Source: Microbacterium testaceum
Lineage (GTDB): Bacteria; Actinomycetota; Actinomycetes; Actinomycetales; Microbacteriaceae
Assembly (NCBI RefSeq): GCF_001476285.1
Contig: NZ_LDRU01000082.1
Coordinates: 29,742 to 93,741 of the forward strand
Length of the DNA stretch: 64,000 bases
Reading direction: 5' to 3'
A program made the position numbers and the translations under genes. Below, in pieces: positions 16,729 to 24,866 of this stretch (the first letter of the stretch is position 1; each line of letters starts with the position of its first letter). The notes under the pieces were generated by a model. That model made no database searches. It saw only the letters and a program-made list of their open reading frames with translations, and had not been told where the DNA came from.

Positions 16729-18212
16729 ATCCTGACACGCAACCGCGCCCCGCGACGCGGCGCCCCGCCTTCCATTTCAGTGTTCCCGACAACTGGAAGA
16801 ACGACCCACAGCGGCCGATCCACCTAGCGGGGGAGTACCTGTACTACTACCTCTACAACGGCGACTACCTCGCCGGTGGTATCGGCACCTCGTGGCGATT
16901 GGCCACGACGCGTGACCACGTGGCGTTCGTCGACCGCGGGGTCGCGATTCCGAAGTTCTCGAACGGCAACGGTGACTGCTGGTCGGGCTCGCTGGTCGTC
17001 GATACCGGGGGCACGGCCGGATTCGGTGCAGGTGCGATCGTGGCCCTGGTCACCCAGGCCCGGGTGGACGCCGTGCCCGAGGGGCGCCAGGCGCAGTACC
17101 TCTGGTACTCCACCGACGGTGGCCGCTCGTTCCGCTCCGGCGGAGACGATCCCGTCCTGGACGTTCCGGGAATCCCGGACTTCCGCGATCCCAAGGTGAT
17201 CTGGGACGCAGAGCGGGGGCGGTGGTTCCTCGCCCTCGCTGAGGGGGACCGGCTGGGGTTCTACGCCTCGACGGATCTGCGCACGTGGGACCGCGTCGGT
17301 GAGTTCGCCCGCGACGACCTGGGACTGCTCGAGTGCCCGGACATCTTCTCGATGACGGCCGACGACGGATCGACGACCTGGGTCCTCGGCGTCAGCGCTA
17401 ACGCGAAGCACCGGGGTCTGCCCGCCACTTACGCCTACTGGACGGGCGCTTTCGACGGTCGTACGTTCGTCCCCGACGCCGAACAGCCGCGCTGGCTCGA
17501 CTGGGGGTTCGACTTCTACGGTGCCGTGACCTATCCGCACCACGGCACCACGGGAGCGGAAGACCCGGGCCTGCGCCACGTGATCGGGTGGGCCAACTTC
17601 TGGGACTACCCGCACAACACCCCCACGATCGATACGGACGGGTACAACGGCGACGACATGATCGTGCGCGATCTGAGACTCGTGCGAGATGAGCGCGGCT
17701 ACCGGCTGATCTCCGCTCCCACCGCGGCGCTCGCCGACTACGTCACCACCACGCATCTCGTCGGAGACGTCGAGGTGTCCGCGCATGTCGATCTCGATGT
17801 CTCCGCCGTGGCCTATGACCTCGAGTGCGATGTGTCGTGGTCGGCATCGACGCAGGACGTCGGTGTGCAGGTCTGCCGCGCGCCGGGAGGAACCCGCTTC
17901 GTCGCGGCTGGCCTCGACGTGACCAAGGGGAGCGCGTACCTCGACCGGAGCTTCACCGCAAACCCCACCCGAGCCCGCAGTGAGGCGCCCTTCGACCCCA
18001 CCGCCGGCTCCGTACGGCTGCGCGTGCTCGTGGACAGGACGAGCGTGGAGGTCTTCGTCGCGGATGGAGAGACCGTACAGTCGCACCGGGTGTTCCCGCT
18101 CAGCGGGGACGAGCGGATACGCCTGTACAGCAGCGGAGGAGCGGCCGTTTTCCGTGACGTCACCGTCCGCGAGCTGGAGGTCGGGCCGCGACGCGACGGG
18201 GGTGCGGGCTGA
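16725..18212 (+). CDS. Cytoplasmic GH32 of the levan fructotransferase/levanase type
   Basis: A 495-aa enzyme related to the catalytic part of the secreted GH32 at 5830 but with no signal peptide and no C-terminal modules. Nucleophile Asp27 lies in NWKNDPQRP, Asp155 in FRDPKV and acid/base Glu203 in LLECPDIF. The segments VVDTGGTAGFGAGA and DGYNGDDMIVRDLRL match what I recall of levan fructotransferases. Its location suggests it opens or hydrolyses an imported product such as a difructose anhydride or levanbiose (inference). The GTG start overlaps the previous stop by 4 bp, making it the last gene of the operon. Confidence 0.8.
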   Translation: MNPDTQPRPATRRPAFHFSVPDNWKNDPQRPIHLAGEYLYYYLYNGDYLAGGIGTSWRLATTRDHVAFVDRGVAIPKFSNGNGDCWSGSLVVDTGGTAGFGAGAIVALVTQARVDAVPEGRQAQYLWYSTDGGRSFRSGGDDPVLDVPGIPDFRDPKVIWDAERGRWFLALAEGDRLGFYASTDLRTWDRVGEFARDDLGLLECPDIFSMTADDGSTTWVLGVSANAKHRGLPATYAYWTGAFDGRTFVPDAEQPRWLDWGFDFYGAVTYPHHGTTGAEDPGLRHVIGWANFWDYPHNTPTIDTDGYNGDDMIVRDLRLVRDERGYRLISAPTAALADYVTTTHLVGDVEVSAHVDLDVSAVAYDLECDVSWSASTQDVGVQVCRAPGGTRFVAAGLDVTKGSAYLDRSFTANPTRARSEAPFDPTAGSVRLRVLVDRTSVEVFVADGETVQSHRVFPLSGDERIRLYSSGGAAVFRDVTVRELEVGPRRDGGAG

Positions 18213-18223
18213 GGAGAGATCGC

Positions 18224-18255
18224 GATTCCCGAACTTCTCCGTTCAGTTCGGAATC
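18224..18255. terminator. Possible terminator between GH32 operon and tRNA-Lys
   Basis: GATTCC-c-GAAC (18224-18234) pairs with GTTCGGAATC (18246-18255), a 10-bp stem with one bulged C and an 11-nt loop. It lies 11 bp after the operon's last stop and just beyond the tRNA 3' end, so it could stop transcripts from either side. The stem is weaker than the other terminators in the window. Confidence 0.45.
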
Positions 18256-18256
18256 A

Positions 18257-18332
18257 TGGTGGGCCCGGAGGGGCTCGAACCCTCGACCCGCGGATTAAAA
18301 GTCCGATGCTCTGCCAACTGAGCTACAGGCCC
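18257..18332 (-). tRNA. tRNA-Lys (anticodon UUU)
   Basis: On the minus strand a full cloverleaf is visible: acceptor GGGCCTG pairs with CGGGCCC, D-arm GCTC/GAGC, anticodon loop CTTTTAA, T-arm with GGTTCGAGCC, discriminator A and an encoded CCA (18257-18259). The anticodon TTT reads lysine AAA/AAG. It lies at the boundary between the fructan operon and the siderophore transporter; tRNA genes are common integration sites but no integrase or att repeat is seen here. Confidence 0.97.
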
Positions 18333-18370
18333 TCGGTCCCAGCCTAGCGGGCGCGGCGGGGGTGCCGTGC

Positions 18371-19375
18371 TCACCTGCGAGAGCGGGCGACGATCCAGAA
18401 CAGGTACGCACCACCCACCGCCGCGGTCAGCAGACCGACGGGGATCTGCAGGGGAGCGAGCGCGCGCTGGGCGACGACGTCGGCCACGATCAGCACGACG
18501 GCCCCCGTGAGGGCGGATCCGACGAGGGGGATGCCGCTCGTCCCCATTGCGCGACGAGCCAGCTGCGGTGCGGTGAGGGCGACGAAGCCGATCGGGCCCG
18601 CGACCGCTGTCGCCGTTCCGGTCAGGAGCGCGGCGACCACCACGAGCGCGAGGCGCGCGCGACCGGTGCGGACGCCCAGCGACCGCGCGGTGTCGTCGTC
18701 GAGCTCAAGGGCGCGATAGTCGCGACGGAGCGCGACCAGCGCGGCGCTGAGCACGCCGAGTGAGGCGAGGAGCAGCACGACGTCATTCGCGGAGGTGGCG
18801 GCGAGACTTCCGTGGAGCCACTGCGTCGCGTTGCGCGCGACGTCGAGCGGAGCGCGCGTGAGCAGGTAGTCGTTGACCGCGGCCAGGAGGGTCGTCAGGG
18901 CGATGCCGGCGAGGATCGTTCGCTCCCGCGAGATCCCGACGCTGCGGGCGATCGCCATGACGACGATGACGGTGAGCAGCCCTCCCGTCCACGCGCCGAT
19001 CGCGGGAGAGGGGGGAGGAGTGATCAGGGTCAGCCCGATGAGCGCCCCGGTCGCCGAACCGGCGGTGAAGCCGACGATGTCGGGACTGGCGATCGGGTTG
19101 CGCGCCAGGGTCTGGAAGACCGCCCCGGCCAGACCCAGGGCGGCCCCGATGAGAAGCGCGGCAATGAGGCGTGGCATCCGCATGCCCATGACGACGACAG
19201 TGGTTCGTGAATCGGCGCCGCCGGATAGAGCGGATGCCACATCCCCGAGCGATGCGTGGAACGAACCCGTCGTGAGCCCGATGCCGGCTGCGGCCACGGC
19301 GACGACGATCAGGATCGCCGTGACCGCGAGCGTGCGTCGATGTCGTGACAGCCGGGTCCGCGAGGGCGCGCTCAT
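18371..19375 (-). CDS. Fe3+-siderophore ABC permease, FecCD type
   Basis: A 334-aa BtuC/FecCD-family permease with about nine to ten membrane helices. Typical segments are GAALGLAGAVFQTLARNPIASPD and GPIGFVALTAPQLARR near the C-terminus. Its start overlaps the stop of the upstream permease by 4 bp, so the two form one transcript running toward the tRNA. No ATPase gene follows, although importers of this class need one. Confidence 0.9.
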   Translation of the reverse strand: MSAPSRTRLSRHRRTLAVTAILIVVAVAAAGIGLTTGSFHASLGDVASALSGGADSRTTVVVMGMRMPRLIAALLIGAALGLAGAVFQTLARNPIASPDIVGFTAGSATGALIGLTLITPPPSPAIGAWTGGLLTVIVVMAIARSVGISRERTILAGIALTTLLAAVNDYLLTRAPLDVARNATQWLHGSLAATSANDVVLLLASLGVLSAALVALRRDYRALELDDDTARSLGVRTGRARLALVVVAALLTGTATAVAGPIGFVALTAPQLARRAMGTSGIPLVGSALTGAVVLIVADVVAQRALAPLQIPVGLLTAAVGGAYLFWIVARSRR

Positions 19376-20421
19376 CGGGTTCTCCGCAGGATCAGCCAGA
19401 GGAGGAGCGGAGCGCCGAGGAAGGCGGCGACGATACCCGCCTCGACTTCGCCGGGGAGGGCGATGACGCGCCCCACGATGTCGCTCGCGAGCGTCAGTGC
19501 GGCACCTGTCACGGCCGCGAGCGGAAGGGAGACGGGGACGGATCCGCCGACGGCCCCGCGGACGGCGTGCGCGACGAGCAGACCGATGAAGGCGAGCGGC
19601 CCCGCCGCCGAGGTCGCGGTGGCGCAGAGCACGGTGATCGCCGCGCCCGAGGCGATCGTCACGAGGGCGGGGGAGACCCCGAGGGATCGGGCCAGATCCC
19701 GTCCCAGCTGGAGGTGGTCGAGGCCTCGTGCGACGACGGCGGCGAGCGCCATCCCGACGATGGCGAACGGAAGCAGCTGCGCCGAGACGTCGGCATCCCT
19801 CCGTTCGAACGAGCCGACCGCCCAGAATCGGAACGACTCGAACGTGGTGTCATCAGCGAGGGTGATGATGCCGACGATGGCGCTGAGGCAGGCGCTCAGG
19901 GCGACGCCGGCGAGGATCAGACCGACGGTGTCGTTGCGCCGGTCGGGCCGTGCGGCGGCGTTCACGAGCAGGGCGGCTCCGCCCGCCCCGGCGAACGCGA
20001 ACCAGACATAGCCGCTGGCGGTCCCCACTCCGAAGGCGGCGATCGCGACGACCACGCCGAGCGCGGCACCCGCGTTCACCCCGAGAAGCCCGGGGTCGGC
20101 GAGCGGATTCCGGGTGAGCGCCTGCATGAGGACGCCGGCGACACCCAGGCACGCTCCCGCGAGCAGGGCCGTGAGGGTGCGCGGCACACGGAGCTCGTGG
20201 ACGATGACGCCGACGGTATCCCGGCGTTCCGAGAACAGGGCGGACAGCACGTCCACGGGGGCGAGGGCCCGCGATCCGACGGCGAGGCTCGCGACGACGA
20301 GGACCGCAAGAAGAGCGGAGACCGCGACGATCAGCACGATCGCGCGAGAGCGCGCCGAACGACGACGCGAGTCCAGCTGTGCCGCAATCCCCGGTGAGCT
20401 GGCAGCGGCCGAATCGAGCAC
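19372..20421 (-). CDS. Fe3+-siderophore ABC permease, FecCD type
   Basis: The first permease of the pair, 349 aa, with the family signature GVLMQALTRNPLADPGLLG and GPLAFIGLLVAHAVR. The start is GTG at 20421, immediately next to the iron box. The minus-strand -10 candidate TAGGAT lies inside the box, so the message would have a leader of only a few bases. It probably forms a heterodimeric channel with the next permease and is fed by the divergent binding lipoprotein. Confidence 0.9.
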   Translation of the reverse strand: MLDSAAASSPGIAAQLDSRRRSARSRAIVLIVAVSALLAVLVVASLAVGSRALAPVDVLSALFSERRDTVGVIVHELRVPRTLTALLAGACLGVAGVLMQALTRNPLADPGLLGVNAGAALGVVVAIAAFGVGTASGYVWFAFAGAGGAALLVNAAARPDRRNDTVGLILAGVALSACLSAIVGIITLADDTTFESFRFWAVGSFERRDADVSAQLLPFAIVGMALAAVVARGLDHLQLGRDLARSLGVSPALVTIASGAAITVLCATATSAAGPLAFIGLLVAHAVRGAVGGSVPVSLPLAAVTGAALTLASDIVGRVIALPGEVEAGIVAAFLGAPLLLWLILRRTR

Positions 20422-20440
20422 AAAGGTAAGGGTATCCTAA
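20422..20440. promoter_or_regulatory. Iron box (IdeR/DtxR-type) in divergent promoter
   Basis: AAAGGTAAGGGTATCCTAA matches the consensus TTAGGTTAGGCTAACCTAA at 14 of 19 positions by my comparison. It fills the 23-bp spacer between two divergent iron-transport genes. TATCCT (20433-20438, plus) and TAGGAT (20439-20434, minus) are -10 elements within it, so an iron-loaded repressor would block both directions. Confidence 0.8.
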
Positions 20441-20444
20441 CCGT

Positions 20445-21497
20445 GTGACCCTCTTTCGTTTCTCGTCTCCGCACATCCGTCATCGTCCTCGACGAGCGGT
20501 CCTCGCCCTCGGGGCGGCCCTCGCCCTCGTACTCAGCGGCTGCGCCGGGGCCGGCGCACCGTCATCGACGGTCGACGCCGAGGCGGGGGCCACCGGCACC
20601 TGGGTGGTCTCGCGCGATCTGGAGCCCGGCATGGGTTCGAGCGAGGCCGACGGCGTCTTCCCGCGCGAGGTGACCCACTTCGGCGGGGTCACTTCGATCA
20701 CCGCGAAGCCGACGCGCATCGCCGTCGTCTCGACCGGTCAACTGGACGTCCTCTTGGCTCTCGGAACCGTGCCGGTCGCGGCGACGCGCGCCGAGAACAG
20801 CGGCCTCGTTCCCCAGTACCTCCAGGACGCCTTCCCCGACGAGGCGGCGCCGCTCGCCGCGATGGCCGACATCGGCAAGCGGACGGAGCCCGACCTCGAG
20901 GCCATCGCCCAAGCCGACCCCGACCTGATCCTCATAAACTCCACGCGGGGGACCGAGCTGTACGACGCGCTCTCCGCCATCGCCCCCACCGTGCTCACCA
21001 AGGGCAACGGCGTGAACTGGAAGAGCGACTTCCTGCTCATCGCGGACGCCCTCGGTCAAGAGGGGGAGGCGCGCGGCATCCTGGATTCACTCCAGACGGA
21101 CAGCGCGACGTTCGCCGAGACGCACGCGGCGGGGGAGCCGACGGTCTCGTTCCTGCAGTCCACCGGGGACCGCACGCGCATCATGGGGGTGCCCTCGTTC
21201 GCCGGGGGAATCGCCGAAGACCTCGGTCTCGGGCGACCGGCCTCTCAGCAGTTCGATGACACGTCGCAGGACATCAGCGCCGAGCAAATCGATCTGGCCG
21301 ATGCCGACCACGTGTTCTACGCCGGGATCGGCGAGGGGACGGCCTTCATCGAGGATGCGCCGCTGTGGAAGACACTCGGCGCCGTTGCCGACGGCCGTGC
21401 CGTCGCGGTCGATTACGACCCCTGGTTCACCAACGCCGGGCCTGTCGCCGCACGCCTCGTTCAGGATGAGATCGTGCGCGCGGTGGACGGCGACTGA
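20445..21497 (+). CDS. Fe3+-siderophore-binding lipoprotein
   Basis: A 350-aa lipoprotein (lipobox LSGC, Cys33) with the class III helical-backbone binding fold: TRIAVVSTGQLDVLLALGTVPVA in the N-lobe and EAIAQADPDLILI before the connecting helix. It captures ferric siderophores for the two divergent FecCD permeases. The GTG start lies 7 nt after the TATCCT -10 element, which suggests a leaderless mRNA. No ribosome binding site is visible. A strong hairpin follows the gene. Confidence 0.9.
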   Translation: MTLFRFSSPHIRHRPRRAVLALGAALALVLSGCAGAGAPSSTVDAEAGATGTWVVSRDLEPGMGSSEADGVFPREVTHFGGVTSITAKPTRIAVVSTGQLDVLLALGTVPVAATRAENSGLVPQYLQDAFPDEAAPLAAMADIGKRTEPDLEAIAQADPDLILINSTRGTELYDALSAIAPTVLTKGNGVNWKSDFLLIADALGQEGEARGILDSLQTDSATFAETHAAGEPTVSFLQSTGDRTRIMGVPSFAGGIAEDLGLGRPASQQFDDTSQDISAEQIDLADADHVFYAGIGEGTAFIEDAPLWKTLGAVADGRAVAVDYDPWFTNAGPVAARLVQDEIVRAVDGD

Positions 21498-21510
21498 CCG
21501 GCACGAAAGA

Positions 21511-21549
21511 GCGAGCGCCGGACCCCCTCGCCTGGGGTCCGGCGCTCGC
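21511..21549. terminator. Bidirectional terminator
   Basis: A perfect 16-bp stem (21511-21526 with 21534-21549) around a 7-nt loop, between the convergent siderophore-binding and fasciclin genes. It should terminate both transcripts. Confidence 0.85.
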
Positions 21550-21586
21550 CGTCAGATCCGATCCGAGGATCGGCCGGGTGCGTGAC

Positions 21587-22258
21587 TTACGCAGCCGGGG
21601 GCATCAGCACCGTGTCGATGAGGTACACGGTCGCGTTGGCGGTCTTCACGCCACCGCAGATCACCTTGGCGTCGTTGACCATGAGGTTGTCGCCCGAGCC
21701 CGAGACGGTGACGTCCTGTCCCTCGACCGTGGCGTGGGTGCCGTCGATCTCGGACGGGCTGAGCTGACCGGCGACCACGTGGTACGTGAGGATCTTGCTC
21801 AGCGTGGCGCTGTCGGTCTTGAGGCCGTCGACGGTCGCGGCGGGGATCTTGGCGAACGCGTCGTCGACCGGAGCGAACACGGTGAACTCGCCGCCGTTGA
21901 GCGTGTCGACCAGGTTCACGTCGGGGTTCAGCTGGCCGCTGACGGCGGCGGTGAGCGTCTTCAGCAGCGGGTTGTTCGAGGCGGCGGTCGCGACCGGGTC
22001 AGCGGCCATGCCTTCGACCGAACCGGCGCCCGAGGGGACGGCGGCGGCGTAGTCGGCGCAACCGGGGCCGACGAGGTCGGACGCAGCGTCCATCGAGCCC
22101 GAGGAGGCCGAGGGCGACGCTGCCATCGAGGGGGCGCTGCTGGTCTCTTCGCTCATGGAACCACCCGAGGTGGTGCCACCCGAGCAGGCGGTGAGAGCGA
22201 AGGCCGAACCCAGAACGAGGGCGAGACCAGCAACGACAGGCTTCTTGTTGGTGAGCAT
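21587..22258 (-). CDS. Fasciclin-domain lipoprotein (MPT70/MPT83-like)
   Basis: A 223-aa secreted lipoprotein. The signal sequence ends in LTAC (Cys25), then comes a Ser/Ala/Met-rich linker (about 30-70), then one fasciclin domain with [20 protein letters not shown] and the H-box-like segment [14 protein letters not shown] 22258 follows GGAGG closely; an upstream in-frame start at 22288 is less likely. It is divergent from a SigK/RskA pair. In mycobacteria SigK controls the fasciclin antigens MPT70 and MPT83, so this gene is the likely target of the neighbouring sigma factor. It probably acts in surface adhesion or cell-envelope structure. Confidence 0.88.
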   Translation of the reverse strand: MLTNKKPVVAGLALVLGSAFALTACSGGTTSGGSMSEETSSAPSMAASPSASSGSMDAASDLVGPGCADYAAAVPSGAGSVEGMAADPVATAASNNPLLKTLTAAVSGQLNPDVNLVDTLNGGEFTVFAPVDDAFAKIPAATVDGLKTDSATLSKILTYHVVAGQLSPSEIDGTHATVEGQDVTVSGSGDNLMVNDAKVICGGVKTANATVYLIDTVLMPPAA

Positions 22259-22575
22259 GACATTCCTCCGAAATCGTTCGGATCGCATTCACGATCCGTC
22301 AGGGACACCCCGGTGCGGGTGGTTCGCCGTGGAGCGGCTTACACGGGGTCTTCGGGACCCCAGGGCGATCGGATTGGCGTCGAGGCGGAATTCGTTCTCG
22401 AACGAGAGACTCCGAGATGGAAAACCCCAGGTGAGAGGCGAGGAAATATTCTGAGGAATATTTTCTATCAGCTCGGAAGAAGGTCGATCCGCGCGCATAA
22501 CGGTTCCGTACCCGATGTCCCGACGCGCGGCCACCCGGTCGGGTCGCGTCGTCGACATAAGAGAGGATGGATGCC
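22259..22575. other. 317-bp divergent regulatory region, fasciclin / sigK
   Basis: No gene is seen here. It holds two structured elements: TCGTTC-TC-GAACGA (22392-22405) and an unusually A+T-rich inverted repeat GAAATATTC-TGAG-GAATATTT (22443-22463). Each divergent gene also has a TGTCCC(t)GACG-like stretch upstream (near 22517 on plus, near 22305 on minus), which could be a shared ECF -35 element. I could not identify a convincing shared -10. Confidence 0.4.
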
Positions 22576-23166
22576 ATGGTGATCGACGGCTTCGACCTGC
22601 CCGACGAGGGCTCGGATCGCGCCGACCACGTGGGCGATCTCATCCAGCGCGTCGCGACGGGCGACCGGGATGCGTTCGCCGAACTGTACGACGCGCTGTC
22701 GCCTCGGGCTTTCGGTCTCATCCTCCGGGTGCTCGTCGACCGGGCCCAGAGCGAAGAGGTGCTCCAGGAGGTCTTCCTGGAAGTGTGGCAATCCGCTGCG
22801 CGCTTCACTCCGAAGAGAGGCCAGGGAAGATCGTGGGTCCTCACGATCGCACACCGGAGGGCGGTGGACCGCGTGCGGTCCGCGCAGTCCAGTGTCGATC
22901 GAGATGTGCGCGCGGGCTTCCGCGATATGGACGTTGCCTATGACAACGTCGCCGAGAAAGTCGAGATGAAGATCGAGGGGAGACGCGTCGTCGATGCACT
23001 GGCGGCGCTTCCCGAGGCCCAGAAAGAAGCGCTCACGTTGGCCTACTTCGGTGGATACAGCCAGAGTGAGATCGCTACTCTCGTCGGTGCGCCCCTCGGG
23101 ACCGTCAAGACGAGAATGCGTGACGGTTTGTCACGCTTGAGGATGGAAATGGGGGTGGACAAGTGA
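22576..23166 (+). CDS. sigK: ECF RNA polymerase sigma factor, SigK type
   Basis: A 196-aa extracytoplasmic-function sigma factor. Region 2 is seen in AFAELYDALSPRAFGLILRV and QEVFLEVWQSAARF; region 4 in LPEAQKEALTLAYFGGYSQSEIA and GTVKTRMRDGLSRLR. ATG 22576 lies 9 nt after AGAGG; ATG 22567 has no spacing to that site. It overlaps rskA by 4 bp. The pairing with an RskA-type anti-sigma factor and a fasciclin gene supports the SigK assignment; ECF subgroup assignment otherwise needs a tree. Confidence 0.85.
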   Translation: MVIDGFDLPDEGSDRADHVGDLIQRVATGDRDAFAELYDALSPRAFGLILRVLVDRAQSEEVLQEVFLEVWQSAARFTPKRGQGRSWVLTIAHRRAVDRVRSAQSSVDRDVRAGFRDMDVAYDNVAEKVEMKIEGRRVVDALAALPEAQKEALTLAYFGGYSQSEIATLVGAPLGTVKTRMRDGLSRLRMEMGVDK

Positions 23167-23960
23167 ACGAGAGGGAATTCGCCGACCTCGCAGCCGGTCA
23201 CGCGCTGAATGCGCTATCCGATGCTGACGAACGCGCGTACCAGGAGGCACTTGCGAGCAATCCCCACTGGGAGTCGCACGTCCGCGACGCAGCCGAGGCG
23301 ATCGCCGCCCTGAGCGCGGTCATCGAGCCCGTCGACCCGCCGCCGTCGGTGCGCGCCTCCCTCATGGCTCGTATCGCCGACGTTCCTCAGCAGGCAGTCG
23401 GGCCGGTCACCACCCCCGATGTCGACCGCGACGACGAGGACTACGCGGCGGCAGGTCCCGCGCCGGTCGTTCCGGATGCCACTTCCTCGCGCCCCGCGAG
23501 CTGGGGCCGTCGTCGCTGGTTCACGCTCGCGGCATCCATCGTCGCTGTTCTGGTCCTCGGCTTCGGGGCGGCGTCGTTCGGCCAATACCTCACCCGGCCC
23601 GCGGCCGTCATCGCCCTGCAGCAGATCGAGAGCGCGCCCGACGCGCAGTCCGCTTCGGTGTCGATGCCGGACGGCGGCTCCGCGACCGCGCACTGGTCTG
23701 CCTCGACCGGGCAGAGCGTGCTCGTGACCGACGGCATGCCGGCGCTCAGCGACGACCAGACCTATGAACTGTGGTTCGTGCGGGGCGAGACGCCGATCGC
23801 CGCGGGCATCTTCGAGACGGATGCCGATGGCCGGGCGACAGCGATGCTCGATGGAGAGTTCCACTCGGGCGACGTCATCGCGGTGACGGTCGAACCGGCG
23901 GGCGGCTCGCCCGACGGGACGCCGAGCTCCGCACCGGTCGTCGCGGTCGCCACCGCTTGA
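23163..23960 (+). CDS. rskA: Anti-sigma-K factor, RskA family
   Basis: A 265-aa single-pass membrane protein. The N-terminal anti-sigma domain (about 1-75, FADLAAGHALNALSDADERAY) should hold SigK. A membrane helix spans about residues 118-140 (WFTLAASIVAVLVLGFGAASFG). The extracytoplasmic part is the RskA C-terminal domain with TDGMPALSDDQTYELWFV and AVTVEPAGGSPDGTPS. Release of SigK by regulated proteolysis is known for the family. GTG overlaps the sigK stop. Confidence 0.88.
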   Translation: MNEREFADLAAGHALNALSDADERAYQEALASNPHWESHVRDAAEAIAALSAVIEPVDPPPSVRASLMARIADVPQQAVGPVTTPDVDRDDEDYAAAGPAPVVPDATSSRPASWGRRRWFTLAASIVAVLVLGFGAASFGQYLTRPAAVIALQQIESAPDAQSASVSMPDGGSATAHWSASTGQSVLVTDGMPALSDDQTYELWFVRGETPIAAGIFETDADGRATAMLDGEFHSGDVIAVTVEPAGGSPDGTPSSAPVVAVATA

Positions 23961-24021
23961 GGCTGCTCGAGCGAGGTCCCTGAGTCTCACGAGCGCGGAC
24001 CCCGACGCTCGCGATCGAGAT

Positions 24022-24040
24022 CCCTGAGCTTGTCGAAGGG
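24022..24040 (+). repeat. Intergenic hairpin repeat, copy 1
   Basis: CCCT-GAGCTTGTCGA-AGGG. The outer four bases pair; the core is shared with copies 2-4. It sits between rskA and the unknown gene at 24081, in a 120-bp spacer that otherwise shows only a decayed similar stretch near 23979. Confidence 0.75.
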
Positions 24041-24080
24041 ACCGGAGCCCCTTCCCCGGCTGACCGCCTAGCCTGGAACG

Positions 24081-24719
24081 ATGAGCGATTCGCCGCGCGA
24101 GTTCCACAAGCCGATCCGACGTCCCGCTGAACTGTTCGACCGTCTCTTCGCCGCCGACGACCCCGCCGAGGTCTCGCGTGTCGCGCACAGCACCGCTCAC
24201 GCTCTCCTCGCGCGCGTCCGCGCGGATCCGAGCGTCGACATCGTCGAGCGTCTCGTTGCCTTCACCGACGACCACGGCATCGATGACATCGCCGAGCTGT
24301 GGTCGCGGTCACCCGCGCGCTCCCTCCCGGGGGCACTGTGGCGTCTCTACCTGCTGCAGCTCATGATCCACGACGATGCGGCGACGGCGGCCCTGCTGTA
24401 CGAGCGAGGGCGGGTCGAGATGGCGACGGTCGACCCCGTCGTGGTCGGCGCCCCTGCGCCCGCCGGCCCCGAGGAGCTCGTGCAGCTGATCGACACGATC
24501 CTGAGGGGACTGTTCGAGGGCGACTTCGCCGTGGCGCTGGACCGCGCCGCCGCGTTCTGCCGCGTGCAGGCGTCGGGGTCGACGCATCTCGCCGACGACT
24601 ACGAGAACACCGAGTCGGAGCGGGCCTCGGCGTTGACGACGCGCGCGCTTCGGCTGTCGACGTACGCCGAGGATCTGTCGGCCGCCGCGGCGCTGTGGCG
24701 GCGTGATGCGCTGACCTGA
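24081..24719 (+). CDS. Conserved hypothetical protein
   Basis: A 212-aa, largely helical soluble protein with no signal or membrane segment. Segments such as LWRLYLLQLMIHDDAATAALLYERG and a C-terminal ASALTTRALRLSTYAEDL suggest a helical repeat or cofactor-free fold, but I do not recognise a named domain. The reading frame is supported by third-position GC and by the position between two repeat-bearing spacers. Function unknown. Confidence 0.65.
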   Translation: MSDSPREFHKPIRRPAELFDRLFAADDPAEVSRVAHSTAHALLARVRADPSVDIVERLVAFTDDHGIDDIAELWSRSPARSLPGALWRLYLLQLMIHDDAATAALLYERGRVEMATVDPVVVGAPAPAGPEELVQLIDTILRGLFEGDFAVALDRAAAFCRVQASGSTHLADDYENTESERASALTTRALRLSTYAEDLSAAAALWRRDALT

Positions 24720-24732
24720 GGGTGCTCCCGGC

Positions 24733-24751
24733 CCCTTCGACAGGCTCAGGG
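24733..24751 (-). repeat. Intergenic hairpin repeat, copy 2 (inverted)
   Basis: Reads CCCTTCGACAGGCTCAGGG on the plus strand, the reverse complement of the copy 1 form with C in place of T in the core. It lies 14 bp after the stop of the unknown gene. Confidence 0.75.
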
Positions 24752-24820
24752 ACCTCGCGTGAGCGGGTGGCGTCGCGGGTGCGGGTGCCGTCGCGTGGGC
24801 CGTGCCTCGCGTGAGCCGGT

Positions 24821-24839
24821 GGCTGAGCCTGTCGAAGCC
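24821..24839 (+). repeat. Intergenic hairpin repeat, copy 3
   Basis: GGCT-GAGCCTGTCGA-AGCC. The core equals copy 2; both flanks are changed compared with copies 1 and 2, yet still pair with each other. Confidence 0.75.
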
Positions 24840-24866
24840 GGCGGCGGAGAGAGCGCGGCGGGAACG

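Noticed and set aside
17980..18321. 113-aa frame ending GPEGLEPSTRGLKV
   Set aside because: This is a translation across the tRNA-Lys gene (minus strand) and the end of the GH32 gene.
18257..18332. tRNA-Lys as an integration site for a mobile element
   Set aside because: No integrase, no direct repeat of the tRNA 3' end and no phage genes on either side.
22300..22530. Shared SigK promoter for the fasciclin and sigK genes
   Set aside because: TGTCCC-like stretches are found upstream of both, but no matching -10 at a consistent distance; left as a note only.
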